A stretch of DNA of 64,000 nucleotides from Synechococcus sp. CCY 0621 (GCF_019038465.1 NZ_JAFKRH010000040.1:1-64000), one strand, 5' to 3'; positions 33,359 to 47,154 are shown, numbered from the stretch's first letter. Made by a program: numbers and translations. The notes: a model not told the origin generated them from the sequence alone.

Positions 33359-36169
33359 GTGCTTCTCGCCGCATCCCAGCCGATCTGGTCGCTGCCCCTG
33401 GAGGAGGTCCATCAGGCCCTGCAGACCTCAGCGCAGGGCCTGAGCAGCGACGAGGCCGACCGACGCCTGGCGCAGTTCGGTCCCAATCGCCTGCCGCCGG
33501 CCAAGCGGCGGCCCCTGGCCCTGCGCTTCCTGGACCAGATGGTCCACTTCATGGCCCTGCTGCTGTGGATCGCCGGAGGCCTGGCCTTCGCCGCCGGAAC
33601 CCCGCAGCTGGGCTGGGCCATCTGGGCGGTGGTGCTGATCAATGGCGTCTTCTCCTTCTGGCAGGAATTCCAGGCCGAGCGCACCCTGGCCGCCCTCACG
33701 CGTGCCCTGCCCAGCCAGGTGCAGGTGTGGCGCGACGGGCAGCTGGGCTTTCTGCCGGCGGAGAACCTGGTGGCGGGCGATCGGGTTCGGCTCGAGGAGG
33801 GGGCTCGGGTCCCGGCCGACTGTCGGGTGAGCATCGCCCACACGCTCTATCTGGATCTCTCCGTGCTCACCGGCGAGTCCCTGCCGGTGGCGCGCCGGAG
33901 TGATGCCCCTGAAGCCAGCCAACGGCAGGCGAAGGTCAGCACCAGTGAGCGGGCCAACCTGGTGATGGCCGGCAGCACGGTGGCCTCAGGACGGGGGGAG
34001 GCGTTCGTCTACGCCACGGGCGCTGAGACCGAATTCGGACAGGTGGCGCGGCTGGCGGCCGGCACCAGCCGCGGCACCAGCACCCTCGAGGTGCAGGTCA
34101 GCAAAATCGTCCACACGATCTGCACCATCGCCGTGACCATGGGCGTGGTCGCCTTCGGCCTCAGCGTTCTGCTGGTCGGGATGGCCCCGCTGGAGAGCGT
34201 GGTGTTCGCCACGGGGATCATCGTGGCCAACGTCCCTGAAGGGCTGCTGCCCACCGTGACCCTCGCCCTGGCCATGGCGGTGCAGCGCATGGCGAGCCGC
34301 AAGGCCCTGGTCCGCCGCCTGTCGGCGGTGGAAGCCCTGGGCTCGGTGAGTGTGATCTGCTCCGACAAGACGGGCACGCTCACGGGAAACCGGATGGCGG
34401 TGGAGAGCACCTGGCTCCCCATACCCGAAGAGGGGCTGGAGCGGCTGTTGTTGCGCGCCGCCTCCCTGTGCTCCAACGCCCGTCTCGAGGCCGCGGTGGC
34501 TGGGGCCGGTGGAGCCACCGAACCGTGGCTGGGGGTGGGGGATCCCACCGAAACGGCGATGCTGGTGGCCGCCGCTGAGGCTGGTCTGGTCCCGGAGGCG
34601 TTGCCGGGCCGCCATCCACGGCTTCGGGAAATCCCCTTCGATTCCCTGCGCCGCCGCATGACCGTGCTGGTGGAATGGAGCGACCAGGCCGACGACCTGC
34701 CGATTGTCACCGGGGGCTCCCTGCTGATCACAAAGGGGGCTCCCCTGGAGGTGCTGGCGCACTGCACCAGCTGGCTGTCCTCCGGTGGCGACGCGCCCTT
34801 GCCGGCCGAACTGCGCCAGCAGGTGGTGGCCGCCAACGATTCGCTGGCCGCCCGAGGCTTCCGCGTCATTGCCGTGGCGCTGCGCCGCGGCGACGACCAG
34901 TCGACCACGGCGCCGAGTGATGACCTGGAAGGCGGGCAGATGTTCCTCGGCCTGCTGGGTCTTTACGACCCACCACGGCCGGAGGTGCCCGACGCGATCC
35001 GGCAGTGCCGCGAAGCCGGCATCAAGGTGACGATGGTCACCGGCGACTACGGCCTCACGGCCCAGGCGATCGCCCAGCAGATCGGTCTGCTCGACCCGCC
35101 CCGAACGTCGGGGCGATCGGCAGCCCATCAGCAGGCCAGCGCCGACCCGGTGCGGGTGATCGAGGGCTCCACCCTGGCCCAGATCAGCGACGTGCAGCTG
35201 CGCCAGTTGCTCAAGTACCGCCGCCGGCTGGTGTTCGCCCGCATGGCGCCGGAGCAGAAGCTGCGGCTGGTGCAGGCCTACCGCGCCCTCGGCGAGGTGG
35301 TGGCCGTCACCGGCGATGGCGTCAACGATGCGCCGGCCCTGCGCGCCGCCGATGTCGGGCTGGCGATGGGGATCAGCGGCACGGATGTGGCCCGTGAGGC
35401 CGCCGACATCGTGCTGCTCGACGACAACTTCGCCACGATCGTGCAGGCCGTCCGTTACGGCCGCTCGGTGGTGACCAACATCGGCCGCTTCATCACCTAC
35501 GTGCTGGCCTCGAACGTGCCGGAGGTGCTGCCCTTCCTGGCGATGGTGATCGCCGGGATTCCCGCCGCCCTCACGGTGCTGCAGATCCTGGCCGTCGACC
35601 TGGGCACCGACCTGCTGCCGGCCCTGGGCCTGGGGGCCGACCCACCCGAGCCGGGGGTGATGCGCCTGCCACCGCGCCCCAAGGGCCTGCCGCTGCTCAA
35701 CCGGGCCGTGATGATGCGGGCCTATCTGGTGCTGGGGGTGGTGGAGGGCCTGGTGGCCATGGCGGGGTACCTGCTGACCTGGCGTGCCAACGGCGTGGGC
35801 TGGAGCCAGCTGCGTGTCCTGGCCCCCCAGCTGCTGCACCACACGGCTGACGCCGGCGTGGTGGCGATCCAGCAACAGGCCACCACCGTCACCTTCTGCC
35901 TGATCGTGGCCGGCCAGATGGGCACCCTGCTGGCCTGCCGCAGTGAACGCCGTCCGGCCTGGGCCATGCTCGGCATTCCCAACCAGCTGCTGTGGCTGGG
36001 ACTGGTCAGCGAGCCGCTGCTGGCCAGTGCCCTGGTGCTGCTGGCTCCGGTGGCCGCCGTGTTCGGGATGGCGCCGTTCCCCATGGCCTGGCTGGGTCCG
36101 ATGGCCCTGGCGCCAGTGCTGGTGATCCTCGCCGATGCCATCGACAAACGCTGGCGAACGAATCGTTGA
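33359..36169 (+). CDS. P2-type cation-transporting ATPase with Na,K-ATPase-like (P2C) core
   Basis: 936 residues. The N-terminal cation-ATPase domain (DEADRRLAQFGPNRL), actuator motif LTGESLPVA, phosphorylation site DKTGTLTGN (Asp near 335), nucleotide-binding KGAPLE and hinge TGDGVNDAPAL are all present. The fourth helix reads IVANVPEGLLPTVTLALAMA, which is much closer to Na,K-/H,K-ATPases (ANVPEGLL) than to Ca2+ pumps (AAIPEGLP). Export of Na+ or exchange of K+ is therefore more likely than Ca2+, as inference. The start is GTG 33359. About 255 bp separate it from hsp20. Confidence 0.93.
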   Translation: MLLAASQPIWSLPLEEVHQALQTSAQGLSSDEADRRLAQFGPNRLPPAKRRPLALRFLDQMVHFMALLLWIAGGLAFAAGTPQLGWAIWAVVLINGVFSFWQEFQAERTLAALTRALPSQVQVWRDGQLGFLPAENLVAGDRVRLEEGARVPADCRVSIAHTLYLDLSVLTGESLPVARRSDAPEASQRQAKVSTSERANLVMAGSTVASGRGEAFVYATGAETEFGQVARLAAGTSRGTSTLEVQVSKIVHTICTIAVTMGVVAFGLSVLLVGMAPLESVVFATGIIVANVPEGLLPTVTLALAMAVQRMASRKALVRRLSAVEALGSVSVICSDKTGTLTGNRMAVESTWLPIPEEGLERLLLRAASLCSNARLEAAVAGAGGATEPWLGVGDPTETAMLVAAAEAGLVPEALPGRHPRLREIPFDSLRRRMTVLVEWSDQADDLPIVTGGSLLITKGAPLEVLAHCTSWLSSGGDAPLPAELRQQVVAANDSLAARGFRVIAVALRRGDDQSTTAPSDDLEGGQMFLGLLGLYDPPRPEVPDAIRQCREAGIKVTMVTGDYGLTAQAIAQQIGLLDPPRTSGRSAAHQQASADPVRVIEGSTLAQISDVQLRQLLKYRRRLVFARMAPEQKLRLVQAYRALGEVVAVTGDGVNDAPALRAADVGLAMGISGTDVAREAADIVLLDDNFATIVQAVRYGRSVVTNIGRFITYVLASNVPEVLPFLAMVIAGIPAALTVLQILAVDLGTDLLPALGLGADPPEPGVMRLPPRPKGLPLLNRAVMMRAYLVLGVVEGLVAMAGYLLTWRANGVGWSQLRVLAPQLLHHTADAGVVAIQQQATTVTFCLIVAGQMGTLLACRSERRPAWAMLGIPNQLLWLGLVSEPLLASALVLLAPVAAVFGMAPFPMAWLGPMALAPVLVILADAIDKRWRTNR

Positions 36170-36424
36170 GGATGGTGAAGAGATCCAAAGAACAGCTCAT
36201 TCGATCCAGGCCGAACGGGGAGCTTCAATAAGATTGAATTGAAAGAAGAAGCCTAGGTCTGCCTATCGTCTTTCTCTCCCCATGGTCTCCGTAGGATCAC
36301 TTCAAAGGCAGTAATCTGCACCATTCTATCCACACCAACCTGTGAACGGAAAAGGTGGGGACTCATAACAGTGAAACCCACGACAGATCCATTCAGGCTC
36401 TTTCACAATTCAGGAGGAACCACC
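36170..36424 (+). other. AT-rich non-coding leader between the P-type ATPase and hsp20
   Basis: About 255 bp, visibly richer in A and T than the surroundings. A 19-codon ATG frame begins at 36173 directly after a GAGG, but I see no support for it as a gene. There is no CIRCE element (the TTAGCACTC-N9-GAGTGCTAA repeat). The stretch near 36230-36260 is purine-rich. It probably holds the hsp20 promoter and an untranslated leader. Confidence 0.5.
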
Positions 36425-36874
36425 ATGGCCATCATTCCCTCGGAAACCCTCAAGGACGTCGAAGAACTCTTCGACCGCTACACCCGCACCCTGCCTTGGC
36501 CGTGGCCTTCGGGTCGCGCCATCGCCGCCGGCACCATGGCCGAATGGAATCCCCGGGTCGACATCGTCGAAACCGATGGCGCCTACGAGATCCAGGCCGA
36601 CATTCCCGGGGTCCGCAAGGAGGACCTGAAGGTGACCATCGACCACGGAGTCCTCACGGTGCAGGGAGAACGGCAGCAGGAGAAGAAGGAGGACAGTGCC
36701 CGGATGCATCGTGTGGAGCGCTTCTACGGCCACTTCTCCCGCAGCTTCACCCTGCCGGAGGACGCCGACACCGCTGGCCTCCAGGCCACAGCCAGGGAAG
36801 GACAGCTGACCGTGACCGTGCCCCGCAAGGGGCCCGCCCCCAGCGCCGAGCCGACCCAGGTGCCGATCCAGTGA
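36425..36874 (+). CDS. Small heat-shock protein Hsp20 (alpha-crystallin family)
   Basis: 149 residues with an alpha-crystallin domain from about residue 43 (WNPRVDIVETDGAYEIQADI) to about 135, including the GVLTVQGERQ strand and the C-terminal IPI-like VPIQ end. These ATP-independent chaperones hold unfolded proteins and associate with thylakoid membranes in cyanobacteria. The start at ATG 36425 is fixed by a strong ribosome-binding site AGGAGGAA, 7 bases upstream, instead of the longer frame. It converges on hypE with 9 bp between stops. Confidence 0.94.
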   Translation: MAIIPSETLKDVEELFDRYTRTLPWPWPSGRAIAAGTMAEWNPRVDIVETDGAYEIQADIPGVRKEDLKVTIDHGVLTVQGERQQEKKEDSARMHRVERFYGHFSRSFTLPEDADTAGLQATAREGQLTVTVPRKGPAPSAEPTQVPIQ

Positions 36875-36883
36875 CGTCCTGCT

Positions 36884-37900
36884 TCAGCAGATCCTCGGCA
36901 GCAGTTCCCCGCTGAGGGGAACCAGCACCCGCTCGCTGCCGTAGGGGGTGCGCAGCAGCACCCGGCCCCGGGGGGGGCCAGCGGCCACGAGGCCGATCCA
37001 GGCTCCCCCTGCGGGTCCCAGCACCTCCAGGGCTCGCTGCCGATCGGCCTCGGGCACCACCGCCAGGAAGCGTCCCTCGTTGGCCAGGTGCAGTGGATCG
37101 AAGCCCAGCAGCTCACAGGTGCGGCGCACCGGCTCCGCCACCGGCAGGCACGCTTCCTTGATCTGCAGCTCCAGAGCGTTGGGGGCCGCCAGTTCCTGCA
37201 GGGCGCTGGCCAGCCCGCCCCGGGTGAGATCCCGCAGGCAGTGGAGCCGCACCCCGGCGGCCAGCAGCGCCTCCACCGCCGGCCACAGGGGCATGCAGTC
37301 GCTGGCCAGGGGGGGCTGCAGATCCAGGCCATGGCGGGCGGCCAGGATCGCCACCCCGTGGCGGCCCAGGTCGCCGCTCACCAGCAGCTGGTCGCCGGGG
37401 GCGATCGCCAGCGGATCGATCGGATCGTCCACCTGCAGCAGGCCGATGCCGCTGGTGTTGAGGAAGGCCCCGTCCCCCTTGCCCCGCTCCACCACCTTGG
37501 TGTCGCCGGTGACGATGGTCACCCCGCAGTGCCGGGCCGCCTCCACCATCGAGCTGACGATGCGGCGCAGCACGGCCAGCTCCAGTCCCTCCTCCAGGAT
37601 CAGGCCCAGGCTCAGCACCAAAGGCCTCGCACCCGCCATGGCCAGGTCGTTGGCAGTGCCCGTCACCGCCAGGCTGCCGATGTCGCCGCCCTCGAATTCC
37701 AGGGGCTGCACCACGTAGCTGTCGGTGGTGAAGGCGAGCCGGCCGTGGGGCAGGGACAGGCGGGCGGCATCGTGCAGCACCTGGTCGGGGTCGGCGTAGA
37801 GACGGCGCAGCTCGGCGTCGATCAGCTGCTGCATCAGGGTGCCGCCACCGCCGTGGGCCAGCTGGATGCGGGCGGTGACGGGCGGGGCCGGCTCAGCCAC
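36884..37900 (-). CDS. hypE: Hydrogenase maturation protein HypE
   Basis: 338 residues. RIQLAHGGGGTLMQQLI at the N-terminus and TGDTKVVERGKGDG are typical, and the C-terminus ends GELLPRIC, where the last Cys receives carbamoyl and is converted to thiocyanate for the Fe-CN ligands of the [NiFe] site. The GTG start at 37900 overlaps the hypD stop by 8 bp (GTGGCTGA). The longest open frame runs 60 codons further inside hypD but lacks family residues. It is the last gene of the minus-strand hyp block. Confidence 0.95.
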   Translation of the reverse strand: MAEPAPPVTARIQLAHGGGGTLMQQLIDAELRRLYADPDQVLHDAARLSLPHGRLAFTTDSYVVQPLEFEGGDIGSLAVTGTANDLAMAGARPLVLSLGLILEEGLELAVLRRIVSSMVEAARHCGVTIVTGDTKVVERGKGDGAFLNTSGIGLLQVDDPIDPLAIAPGDQLLVSGDLGRHGVAILAARHGLDLQPPLASDCMPLWPAVEALLAAGVRLHCLRDLTRGGLASALQELAAPNALELQIKEACLPVAEPVRRTCELLGFDPLHLANEGRFLAVVPEADRQRALEVLGPAGGAWIGLVAAGPPRGRVLLRTPYGSERVLVPLSGELLPRIC

Positions 37901-39011
37901 GGCGGCCGTAACGGTGGTAGGCGGCGCAGGCACCCTCCGAGGACACCATCGGTGCCCCCAGCGGATGCTCCGGGGTGCAGGTGCTCCCGAAGGCCGGGCA
38001 GTCCATGGGGCGAGCCCGCCCCTGCAGGATGGCGCCGCTGATGCAGACCCCCGCCGGTTCCGGAGCGGCCGCCCGCCCACCGGGCAGGTCGGGGAAGCGG
38101 GCCCCGGCCTCCAGGCGGCGGAAGGGCACCCTCAGCCCCAGGCCGCCCCCCGGGATGACGCCGAAGCCCCGCCAGGGCCGATCCACAGGCTCAAACACCG
38201 ATTCCAACAGGCCACGGGCGGCCGGGTTGCCCTGCTGGCGCACCACGCGGCCGTAAGCATTCGCCACCCGGGCCTCGCCCCGCTCCAGCAGGCGCACACA
38301 GGCCACCAGGCCCCGCATCAGATCCAGGGGCTCGAAGCCGCTCACCACCACCGGCACCCCGTGCCGATCCGCCAGCTGCTCCAGCTCCGTGGTGCCCATC
38401 ACCGCGCACACATGCCCCGCCGCCAGGAACCCCTGCACCTGGTTGCCCTCGGCCGCCAGGATCGCCGCCATGGCGGGGGGCACGCGCACATGGGCCGCCA
38501 GCAGGGAGAGGTTGGCCGCCCCGGCGGCCATCGCCTGGCGCACCAGCAGGGCCGTGGCCGGGGCCGTGGTCTCGAAGCCCACCGCCAGGAACACCACCTG
38601 CCGGTCCGGGTGGCGCCGGGCCAGGGCCAGGGCCTCCAACGGGGAGGTGAGCAGGCGCACGTCGCCCCCTTCGGCCCGTACCCCCAGCAGATCCCCCGGC
38701 CCGCCATCGGCGGCACTGCCCGGCACCCGCAGCATGTCGCCGTAGGAGCAGAGGATCACCTCCGGCCGGCGGGCCAGGCTGCGGGCCGCATCGATGGTGG
38801 CGGCGGGGGTGACGCAGACCGGGCAACCGGGGCCGTGGATCAGCCGCAACCCGGGGGGGAGCAACTGGTCGAGCCCCCAGCGCACGATGGCGTGGGTCTG
38901 GCCGCCGCACACCTCCATCAGGGTCCAGGGGCGGGTGGTGATCGCGGCCAGTTCCTGGGCCAGCTCCCGCACGGCGGCCACCTCCGCCGTCGCCGCCAGA
39001 GGAGCACTCAC
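37893..39011 (-). CDS. hypD: Hydrogenase maturation protein HypD
   Basis: 372 residues. MEVCGGQTHAI, HGPGCPVCVTP, VGFETTAPATA and NAYGRVVRQQGN are HypD landmarks, and the C-terminal part (DCPAFGSTCTPEHPLGAP, SSEGACAAYHRY) holds the [4Fe-4S] and redox Cys. HypD with HypC builds the Fe(CN)2CO unit. Start: GTG 39011, overlapping the flavoprotein stop (GTGA 39008-39011). The longer frame to 39167 would lie wholly inside the upstream gene and is Arg-rich, so it is rejected. Confidence 0.95.
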   Translation of the reverse strand: MSAPLAATAEVAAVRELAQELAAITTRPWTLMEVCGGQTHAIVRWGLDQLLPPGLRLIHGPGCPVCVTPAATIDAARSLARRPEVILCSYGDMLRVPGSAADGGPGDLLGVRAEGGDVRLLTSPLEALALARRHPDRQVVFLAVGFETTAPATALLVRQAMAAGAANLSLLAAHVRVPPAMAAILAAEGNQVQGFLAAGHVCAVMGTTELEQLADRHGVPVVVSGFEPLDLMRGLVACVRLLERGEARVANAYGRVVRQQGNPAARGLLESVFEPVDRPWRGFGVIPGGGLGLRVPFRRLEAGARFPDLPGGRAAAPEPAGVCISGAILQGRARPMDCPAFGSTCTPEHPLGAPMVSSEGACAAYHRYGRRG

Positions 39012-40038
39012 CAGGGACCGGGCGCCGCCGCGGCCTCGGCGGGCAGGAAGGTCTGGACGGCGCGCATGTACTGGGAGCGCTCGTACTCGCTGGGATCGGG
39101 GCAGCGCTGCTGGCTCATGCAGCCGATCAGTTCCCGGGCGGTGGCGTGCTCGTGCTCGAGCAGCCACTGGCTGAGCTCCTCCTCCAGGCCCGTGAGCCGG
39201 CCGGGGCCGTGGCGCAGCAGGGCGGCCACCACCTGGGTGATGGCGGCACCGGCCATCAGCAGGCGCACCACGTCGGTGCCGCGATGCACGCCGCCGGTGG
39301 CCGCCAGATCCACCGGGTGGCGGCCGTGCAGCAGGGCGATCCAGCGCAGGGGCAGCCGCAGGTCGTGGGGGGTGGACAGCAGCAGGTTGGGCCGCACCTC
39401 CAGTTCCTCGATGTCGATATCGGGCTGGTAGAAGCGGTTGAACAGCACCAGGCCATCGGCACCGACGGCGGCCAGCCGTTTGGCCATGGACCCGAAGTTG
39501 GTGAAGAAGGGGCTGAGCTTCACCGCCAGGGGCAGCGACACCTCAGCGCGCACCTCGGCGACGATTTCCAGCACCTGGTTCTCGATCGCCGCGCTGGAGA
39601 GGTCGGGGTCAGTGGGGACGGAATAGATGTTCAGCTCCAGGGCGCTGGCGCCGGCCGACTCCATCCGCCGCGCCACCTGCACCCACTGGCCGGGATGGGC
39701 GCCGTTGAGGCTGGCGATCACGGGCACCGACAGCCTGGAGCGGGCCTGCTCCAGGTGGCGCAGGTAGAGGTCGTGGCCCACATGGAAGATCGAGGGCTCG
39801 GGGAAGTAGCTAAGCGCCTCCCCGTAGCTGTCGGCCCCCTGCAGGGTCACCCGGTGCAGCTCCAGCTGGTCGCGCTCGATCTGCTCCTCGAACAACGAAT
39901 GCAACACCACGGCCGCGGCGCCGGCCTCCTCCAGCCGCAGCAGTTTGTCGATGTCCTCGCTGAGGGGCGCCGCGGCCCCCACCACCAGCGGACTGCGCAG
40001 CTCCAGGCCCAGGTAGGTGACAGAAAGATCGGGACGGG

Positions 40039-40042
<4 letters not shown>
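39008..40042 (-). CDS. Dihydroorotate-dehydrogenase-like flavoprotein embedded in the hyp cluster
   Basis: 344 residues with an FMN-binding TIM barrel of the DHOD type. SVTYLGLELRSPLVVGAA, PVIASLNGAHPGQWVQ, ALELNIYSVPTDPD, LPLAVKLSPFFTNFG (Lys) and VHRGTDVVRLLMAGA are visible. The C-terminus is a non-barrel segment with IGCMSQQRCPDPSEYERSQYM, and no Fe-S motif. It is coupled to nifJ (ATGA at 40039-40042) and to hypD (GTGA). Such DHOD-like proteins often accompany nifJ in bacteria, but their reaction is not known. A pyrimidine role is unlikely given the context. Confidence 0.85.
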
Positions 40043-43634
<3,592 letters not shown>

Positions 43635-43638
<4 letters not shown>

Positions 43639-43862
43639 GCGGGATCGTCGTCGACAAAGCTGAGGGCCAGGCCCACGTGCACCAGCACCCGATCGCCCAC
43701 GGCCGCCTCGGGCAGGCAGGCCAGGCTCACCTGTTGACGCACCCCCCCGAAATCCACCTCGGCCATGCGCCACAGGCCGTCATCGGCCCCGCTCGGCTCA
43801 GGCGCCCCCTGCGGCGGCTGGATCCGGATCGAGAGGATGCGAGCCGGCACGGCCAGGCACAT
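43635..43862 (-). CDS. hypC: Hydrogenase maturation chaperone HypC
   Basis: 75 residues. The hallmark N-terminus [10 protein letters not shown] (Cys2 is essential for binding HypD and the large-subunit precursor) is intact, followed by AEVDFGGVRQQVSLACLPEA and VGDRVLVHVGLALSFVD. The ATG at 43862 lies 65 bp inside the 3' end of hypF, and the stop overlaps nifJ's ATG. Small size and strong motif leave little doubt. Confidence 0.95.
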
Positions 43863-46365
43863 GGGGAGGGTTCGGCGCGGTGGCACTCCCTCCGGTTGTA
43901 GGCGCGGCGGCCGGATCTGCCCACGGACCGCCCACCGCCCAGGCCTGCCCAAGGGCCAGGCCGCCGTCATTGCAGGGCACGACCTGCGGCCAGAACGGCT
44001 GCAGGCCCCTGGCCCGCAGCGCCGCGATCGCGGCCTCCAGCAGCAACCGGTTCTGGAAACAGCCGCCGCCCAGGGCGACTGGCACCTTCGCGCTGCTGGC
44101 CATGGCGGGGGGGCAGCGCAAGGCAGCGGCGAGGGCGGCCGTGTCGGCCAGGGCCTCGGCCAGGGCGTGATGGAAGCGGGCGGCACACAGCGCCGGCGGC
44201 GTGCCGGTGGCGATTGCCGCCAGCAATGCCGCCAGCAGCGGTTCCCAGTCGAGCCAGCCCAGGCTCGGCCCGCTGGAGCCACCCGCAACGGCCTCGGGCG
44301 GCACCAGGGGGAGGGGCCAGGGGCAAAGCTCCTGGGAAGCGCTGGCGGCGGCCCCCTCCAGGCGCAGACCCCCTTCGCCCTCATAGCTCTGCACCTGCAC
44401 CAGGCCCAGCAGGGAGGCGACCGCATCGAACAGCCGGCCCACGCTGGTGCTCAGGGGGCTGTTGCAGCCGCTGGCGATGGCCTGCAGCAGCAACTGGCAC
44501 TCGCCGGCCGTGAAGGCGGCCTGACTGGGGCGGGCGCCGGGGTGCGCCAGGGCCCAGGGGCCGGCGGCGGCCAGCAGCCCCAGGGCCGCCCGGCGGGGTT
44601 CGGCCATGGCCCGCTCACCGCCCGGCAGCGGGAAGGGCCTCAGGGCCACCAGACGCTCACAGGCGGAAGCGCCGGGCCCGCCCAGCAGCAGCAGCTCTCC
44701 GCCCCACAGCTGGGGGGCGCCGTCGGCGCCCGGGGCGTAGCCCAGCCCATCCCAGGTGAAGGCCAGCAGCGGCGACGGCAGCCCGTGCTCGGCCAGCACC
44801 GCCAGACCGTGGGCCCGGTGGTGCTGGACCGTGCGCCGCGGCCACGGCTGATCGGTGGCGAGCTGGTGGCTGAGGTAGCCGGGATGGGCATCGCAGGCGA
44901 TCCCCGTCAGCTGCCCGCCCCAGCGCCGCTCGATCGCCGCCAGACCGTCGGCCAGCCTGGAGAGCAGGCGGCCCTCGGCCAGGTCCCCCAGGTGGGGGGC
45001 CAGCCACAGCCGCCCATCCAGCACCAGGGCCGGCGCGCTCTTGAGATCGCCGCCAAGGGCCACAACGCCATCGGACGCCCCGGCTGGAGCCGCCGCCAAC
45101 GGCAGGGGCTCAGGGGCATAGCCCCGGGCCCGGCGCAGCAGGGCCGGCCGGCCATCGATCAGCTGCAGCACCGAATCGTCCAGGGGCCGGGCGATGGCGC
45201 GGTCGTGGACCAGGAAGACATCGGCGATGGGGCCGCCGGTCCCGCCCCCCAGCCGCTCCAGGGCCTCGGCGGGATCGGTGCAGAGCGGTTCACCGCTGGG
45301 GTTGCCGCTGGTGGCCACCAGGGGCCGGCCGAAGGCGTGCGCCAGGAGATGGTGCAACGGCGAGGCCGGCAGCATCGCCCCCAGGCACGGGCTGCCCGGG
45401 GCCACCCCCGGCAGGGCTTCCGGGCCGCCCAGATGGCGGCGCAGCAACACAATCGGGGCGGCGGGATCCGCCAGGGCCTGCCGCTCCCCGCCAGCGATGC
45501 GGCCGTAGGGGGCCAGGGCACCAACCTCGGCCACCAGCAGGGCGAACGGCTTGGCGGGCCGTCGCTTGCGCCGCCGCAGCCGGGCCACCGCCGCTGCGTT
45601 GGTGGCATCCACCATCAGCTGGAAGCCGCCCACCCCCTGCAGGGCCAGGATCTCCCCGGCGGCGAGGCGCCCACAGCAGGCCTCGATCAGGGCGGTGGTG
45701 CCGCCGTTGCCGCCGGCACCCGCCAGGGACCTGCCGGCGCCATCCCACAGGGCCAGCCGCGGCCCGCACACCGGGCAGGCGATCGTCTCGGCCTGGAAGC
45801 GGCGATCGGCCGGATCCTCAAACTCCTGGCGGCAGGCCGGGCAGAGCGGGAAGGGGGCCAGGGTGGTGTGGGCCCGGACCCAGGGCTCGGCGGTGGCGAT
45901 GCTGAAGCGGGGACCGCAGTCGCAGCAGCTGATGAAGGGATAGCCGAAGCGACGATCGGCCGGATCCGACAACTCGCTCAGGCAGGCGCGGCAAGGGGCC
46001 CGATCGGCCACCAGCGCCGTTGCCACCAGGTCGATGCCGAAGTGCTCCGCCCACCCGGCCTGGATCCGGACCCCCGCCTGGAGCGCCCCGGACGGCCGCG
46101 TCGGGGACGGCAGCCAGAGGGGATCCAACCGCTCCATTCGGGCCCCGGGAGGGAGTTGAAGCGGCAGGCGCTGCAAGAACGCCTCCAGGGCAGGGCGCTC
46201 CCCCTCCAGCTGCAGTCGCACCACGCCAGGGCCGTTCTCCACCTCCCCGCTGAGGTCGAGGTCGGCCGCCAGCCGGTGCACCAGGGGCCGGAAGCCGACC
46301 CCCTGGACCACCCCACGGCACGTGAGCTGCAGCCGGGCCCGTCCGGCCCCAGGCGGCCCGCTCAC
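43798..46365 (-). CDS. hypF: Hydrogenase maturation carbamoyltransferase HypF
   Basis: 855 residues, longer than the usual 750-780. Domains in order: acylphosphatase ([18 protein letters not shown], to about 95), two zinc-finger pairs (CRACLSEL...[16 protein letters not shown]...CPVCGPRL, about 125-210), YrdC-like domain (about 220-400) and Kae1-like C-terminal domain ([15 protein letters not shown] near 525; ALGGGCFQN). It makes carbamoyl-AMP for cyanide-ligand synthesis. GTG 46365 overlaps the hypB stop. The extra 50 or so C-terminal residues are Pro/Ala/Gly-rich and lie across hypC. Confidence 0.95.
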   Translation of the reverse strand: MSGPPGAGRARLQLTCRGVVQGVGFRPLVHRLAADLDLSGEVENGPGVVRLQLEGERPALEAFLQRLPLQLPPGARMERLDPLWLPSPTRPSGALQAGVRIQAGWAEHFGIDLVATALVADRAPCRACLSELSDPADRRFGYPFISCCDCGPRFSIATAEPWVRAHTTLAPFPLCPACRQEFEDPADRRFQAETIACPVCGPRLALWDGAGRSLAGAGGNGGTTALIEACCGRLAAGEILALQGVGGFQLMVDATNAAAVARLRRRKRRPAKPFALLVAEVGALAPYGRIAGGERQALADPAAPIVLLRRHLGGPEALPGVAPGSPCLGAMLPASPLHHLLAHAFGRPLVATSGNPSGEPLCTDPAEALERLGGGTGGPIADVFLVHDRAIARPLDDSVLQLIDGRPALLRRARGYAPEPLPLAAAPAGASDGVVALGGDLKSAPALVLDGRLWLAPHLGDLAEGRLLSRLADGLAAIERRWGGQLTGIACDAHPGYLSHQLATDQPWPRRTVQHHRAHGLAVLAEHGLPSPLLAFTWDGLGYAPGADGAPQLWGGELLLLGGPGASACERLVALRPFPLPGGERAMAEPRRAALGLLAAAGPWALAHPGARPSQAAFTAGECQLLLQAIASGCNSPLSTSVGRLFDAVASLLGLVQVQSYEGEGGLRLEGAAASASQELCPWPLPLVPPEAVAGGSSGPSLGWLDWEPLLAALLAAIATGTPPALCAARFHHALAEALADTAALAAALRCPPAMASSAKVPVALGGGCFQNRLLLEAAIAALRARGLQPFWPQVVPCNDGGLALGQAWAVGGPWADPAAAPTTGGSATAPNPPHVPGRAGSHPLDPDPAAAGGA

Positions 46366-47102
46366 CCGGCGACGGGCACCCGCTCCAGGCCGAGGGCCGC
46401 CAACAGCGCGGCGATGCCCTCACCGGTGCGGGCAGAGACCTCCACGATCCGGGCCTGGGGAGCGACCCGGGCCACGTTGTGGCGGGCCTGGGGAGCATCG
46501 AAGCCGCAGGCCTCAGCCAGGTCGCCCTTGCTGATCACCACCACATCGGCGGAATGGAAGGTTGCCGGGTACTTGAGTGGCTTGTCCTCCCCTTCGGTGA
46601 CCGACAGCAGCACCACCCGCAGGCTTTCGCCCAGGTCGAAGGCGGCCGGGCAGACCAGATTGCCCACGTTCTCGATCACCAGCAGCTCCAGGCCAGCCAG
46701 GGGATGGCCGAGGTGGTCGAGGTCGTGCAGGGCCCGGTGCACCATCGCCGCCTCCAGGTGGCAGGCCTGGCCGGTGGTGATCTGCAGGGCCGGCACCCCG
46801 GCAGCCCGCAGGCGGCGGGCGTCGTTGTCGGTGGCCAGATCCCCCACGATCACCGCCATCGGATGGCGTGTCGCTGGCAGGGCCGGGGCCAGCTCCAGGG
46901 CCAGCCGCTCCAGCAGGGCGGTCTTGCCGGAGCCAGGGGAGGAGAGCAGGTTGATCACCCGGACGCCGGCAGCGGCGAAATGCTCCCGGTTGGCCAACGC
47001 CTGGGCATCGTTGTGAACCAGCAGGCGCTGGCCCAGCTCCAGGTGCCGGGGGGGGTCGGTGGCGGCGGCCACGGGCTGGCCGCAATTGCAGTCGACACAC
47101 AT
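46362..47102 (-). CDS. hypB: Hydrogenase nickel incorporation GTPase HypB
   Basis: About 246 residues from ATG 47102, whose product starts MCVDCNCG, the usual Cys-rich nickel-binding start. [16 protein letters not shown] is the P-loop, [13 protein letters not shown] carries the metal-binding Cys, and [12 protein letters not shown] is the guanine-specificity motif. No His-rich stretch is present, so nickel storage is unlikely. A GTG at 47135 would extend the frame into the terminator, so I rejected it. The stop overlaps hypF's GTG (GTGA 46362-46365). It delivers Ni to HoxH with HypA. Confidence 0.94.
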   Translation of the reverse strand: MCVDCNCGQPVAAATDPPRHLELGQRLLVHNDAQALANREHFAAAGVRVINLLSSPGSGKTALLERLALELAPALPATRHPMAVIVGDLATDNDARRLRAAGVPALQITTGQACHLEAAMVHRALHDLDHLGHPLAGLELLVIENVGNLVCPAAFDLGESLRVVLLSVTEGEDKPLKYPATFHSADVVVISKGDLAEACGFDAPQARHNVARVAPQARIVEVSARTGEGIAALLAALGLERVPVAG

Positions 47103-47137
47103 CGCAGGATCGACCCCCAGACAGGAGAGCGGCACGG

Positions 47138-47154
47138 AAAAGCCCCGCCGGGGC
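47138..47154 (-). terminator. Rho-independent terminator of the outer-membrane-protein gene
   Basis: Read on the minus strand: stem GCCCC / GGGGC with loop GGC, then TTTT. It lies 70 bp downstream of the OMP stop and 36 bp upstream of hypB's ATG, so transcription of the OMP gene should mostly end before hypB, which then needs its own promoter or read-through. Confidence 0.65.

Noticed and set aside
36173-36232. 19-codon frame (MVKRSKEQ...) after the P-type ATPase
   Set aside because: Too short, no homologous pattern; probably leader sequence.
43765-47016. A 1083-codon plus-strand open frame antisense to hypC, hypF and hypB
   Set aside because: High-GC shadow: Gly/Gln/Pro-rich low-complexity product, no domain, and the minus strand holds three recognised genes.
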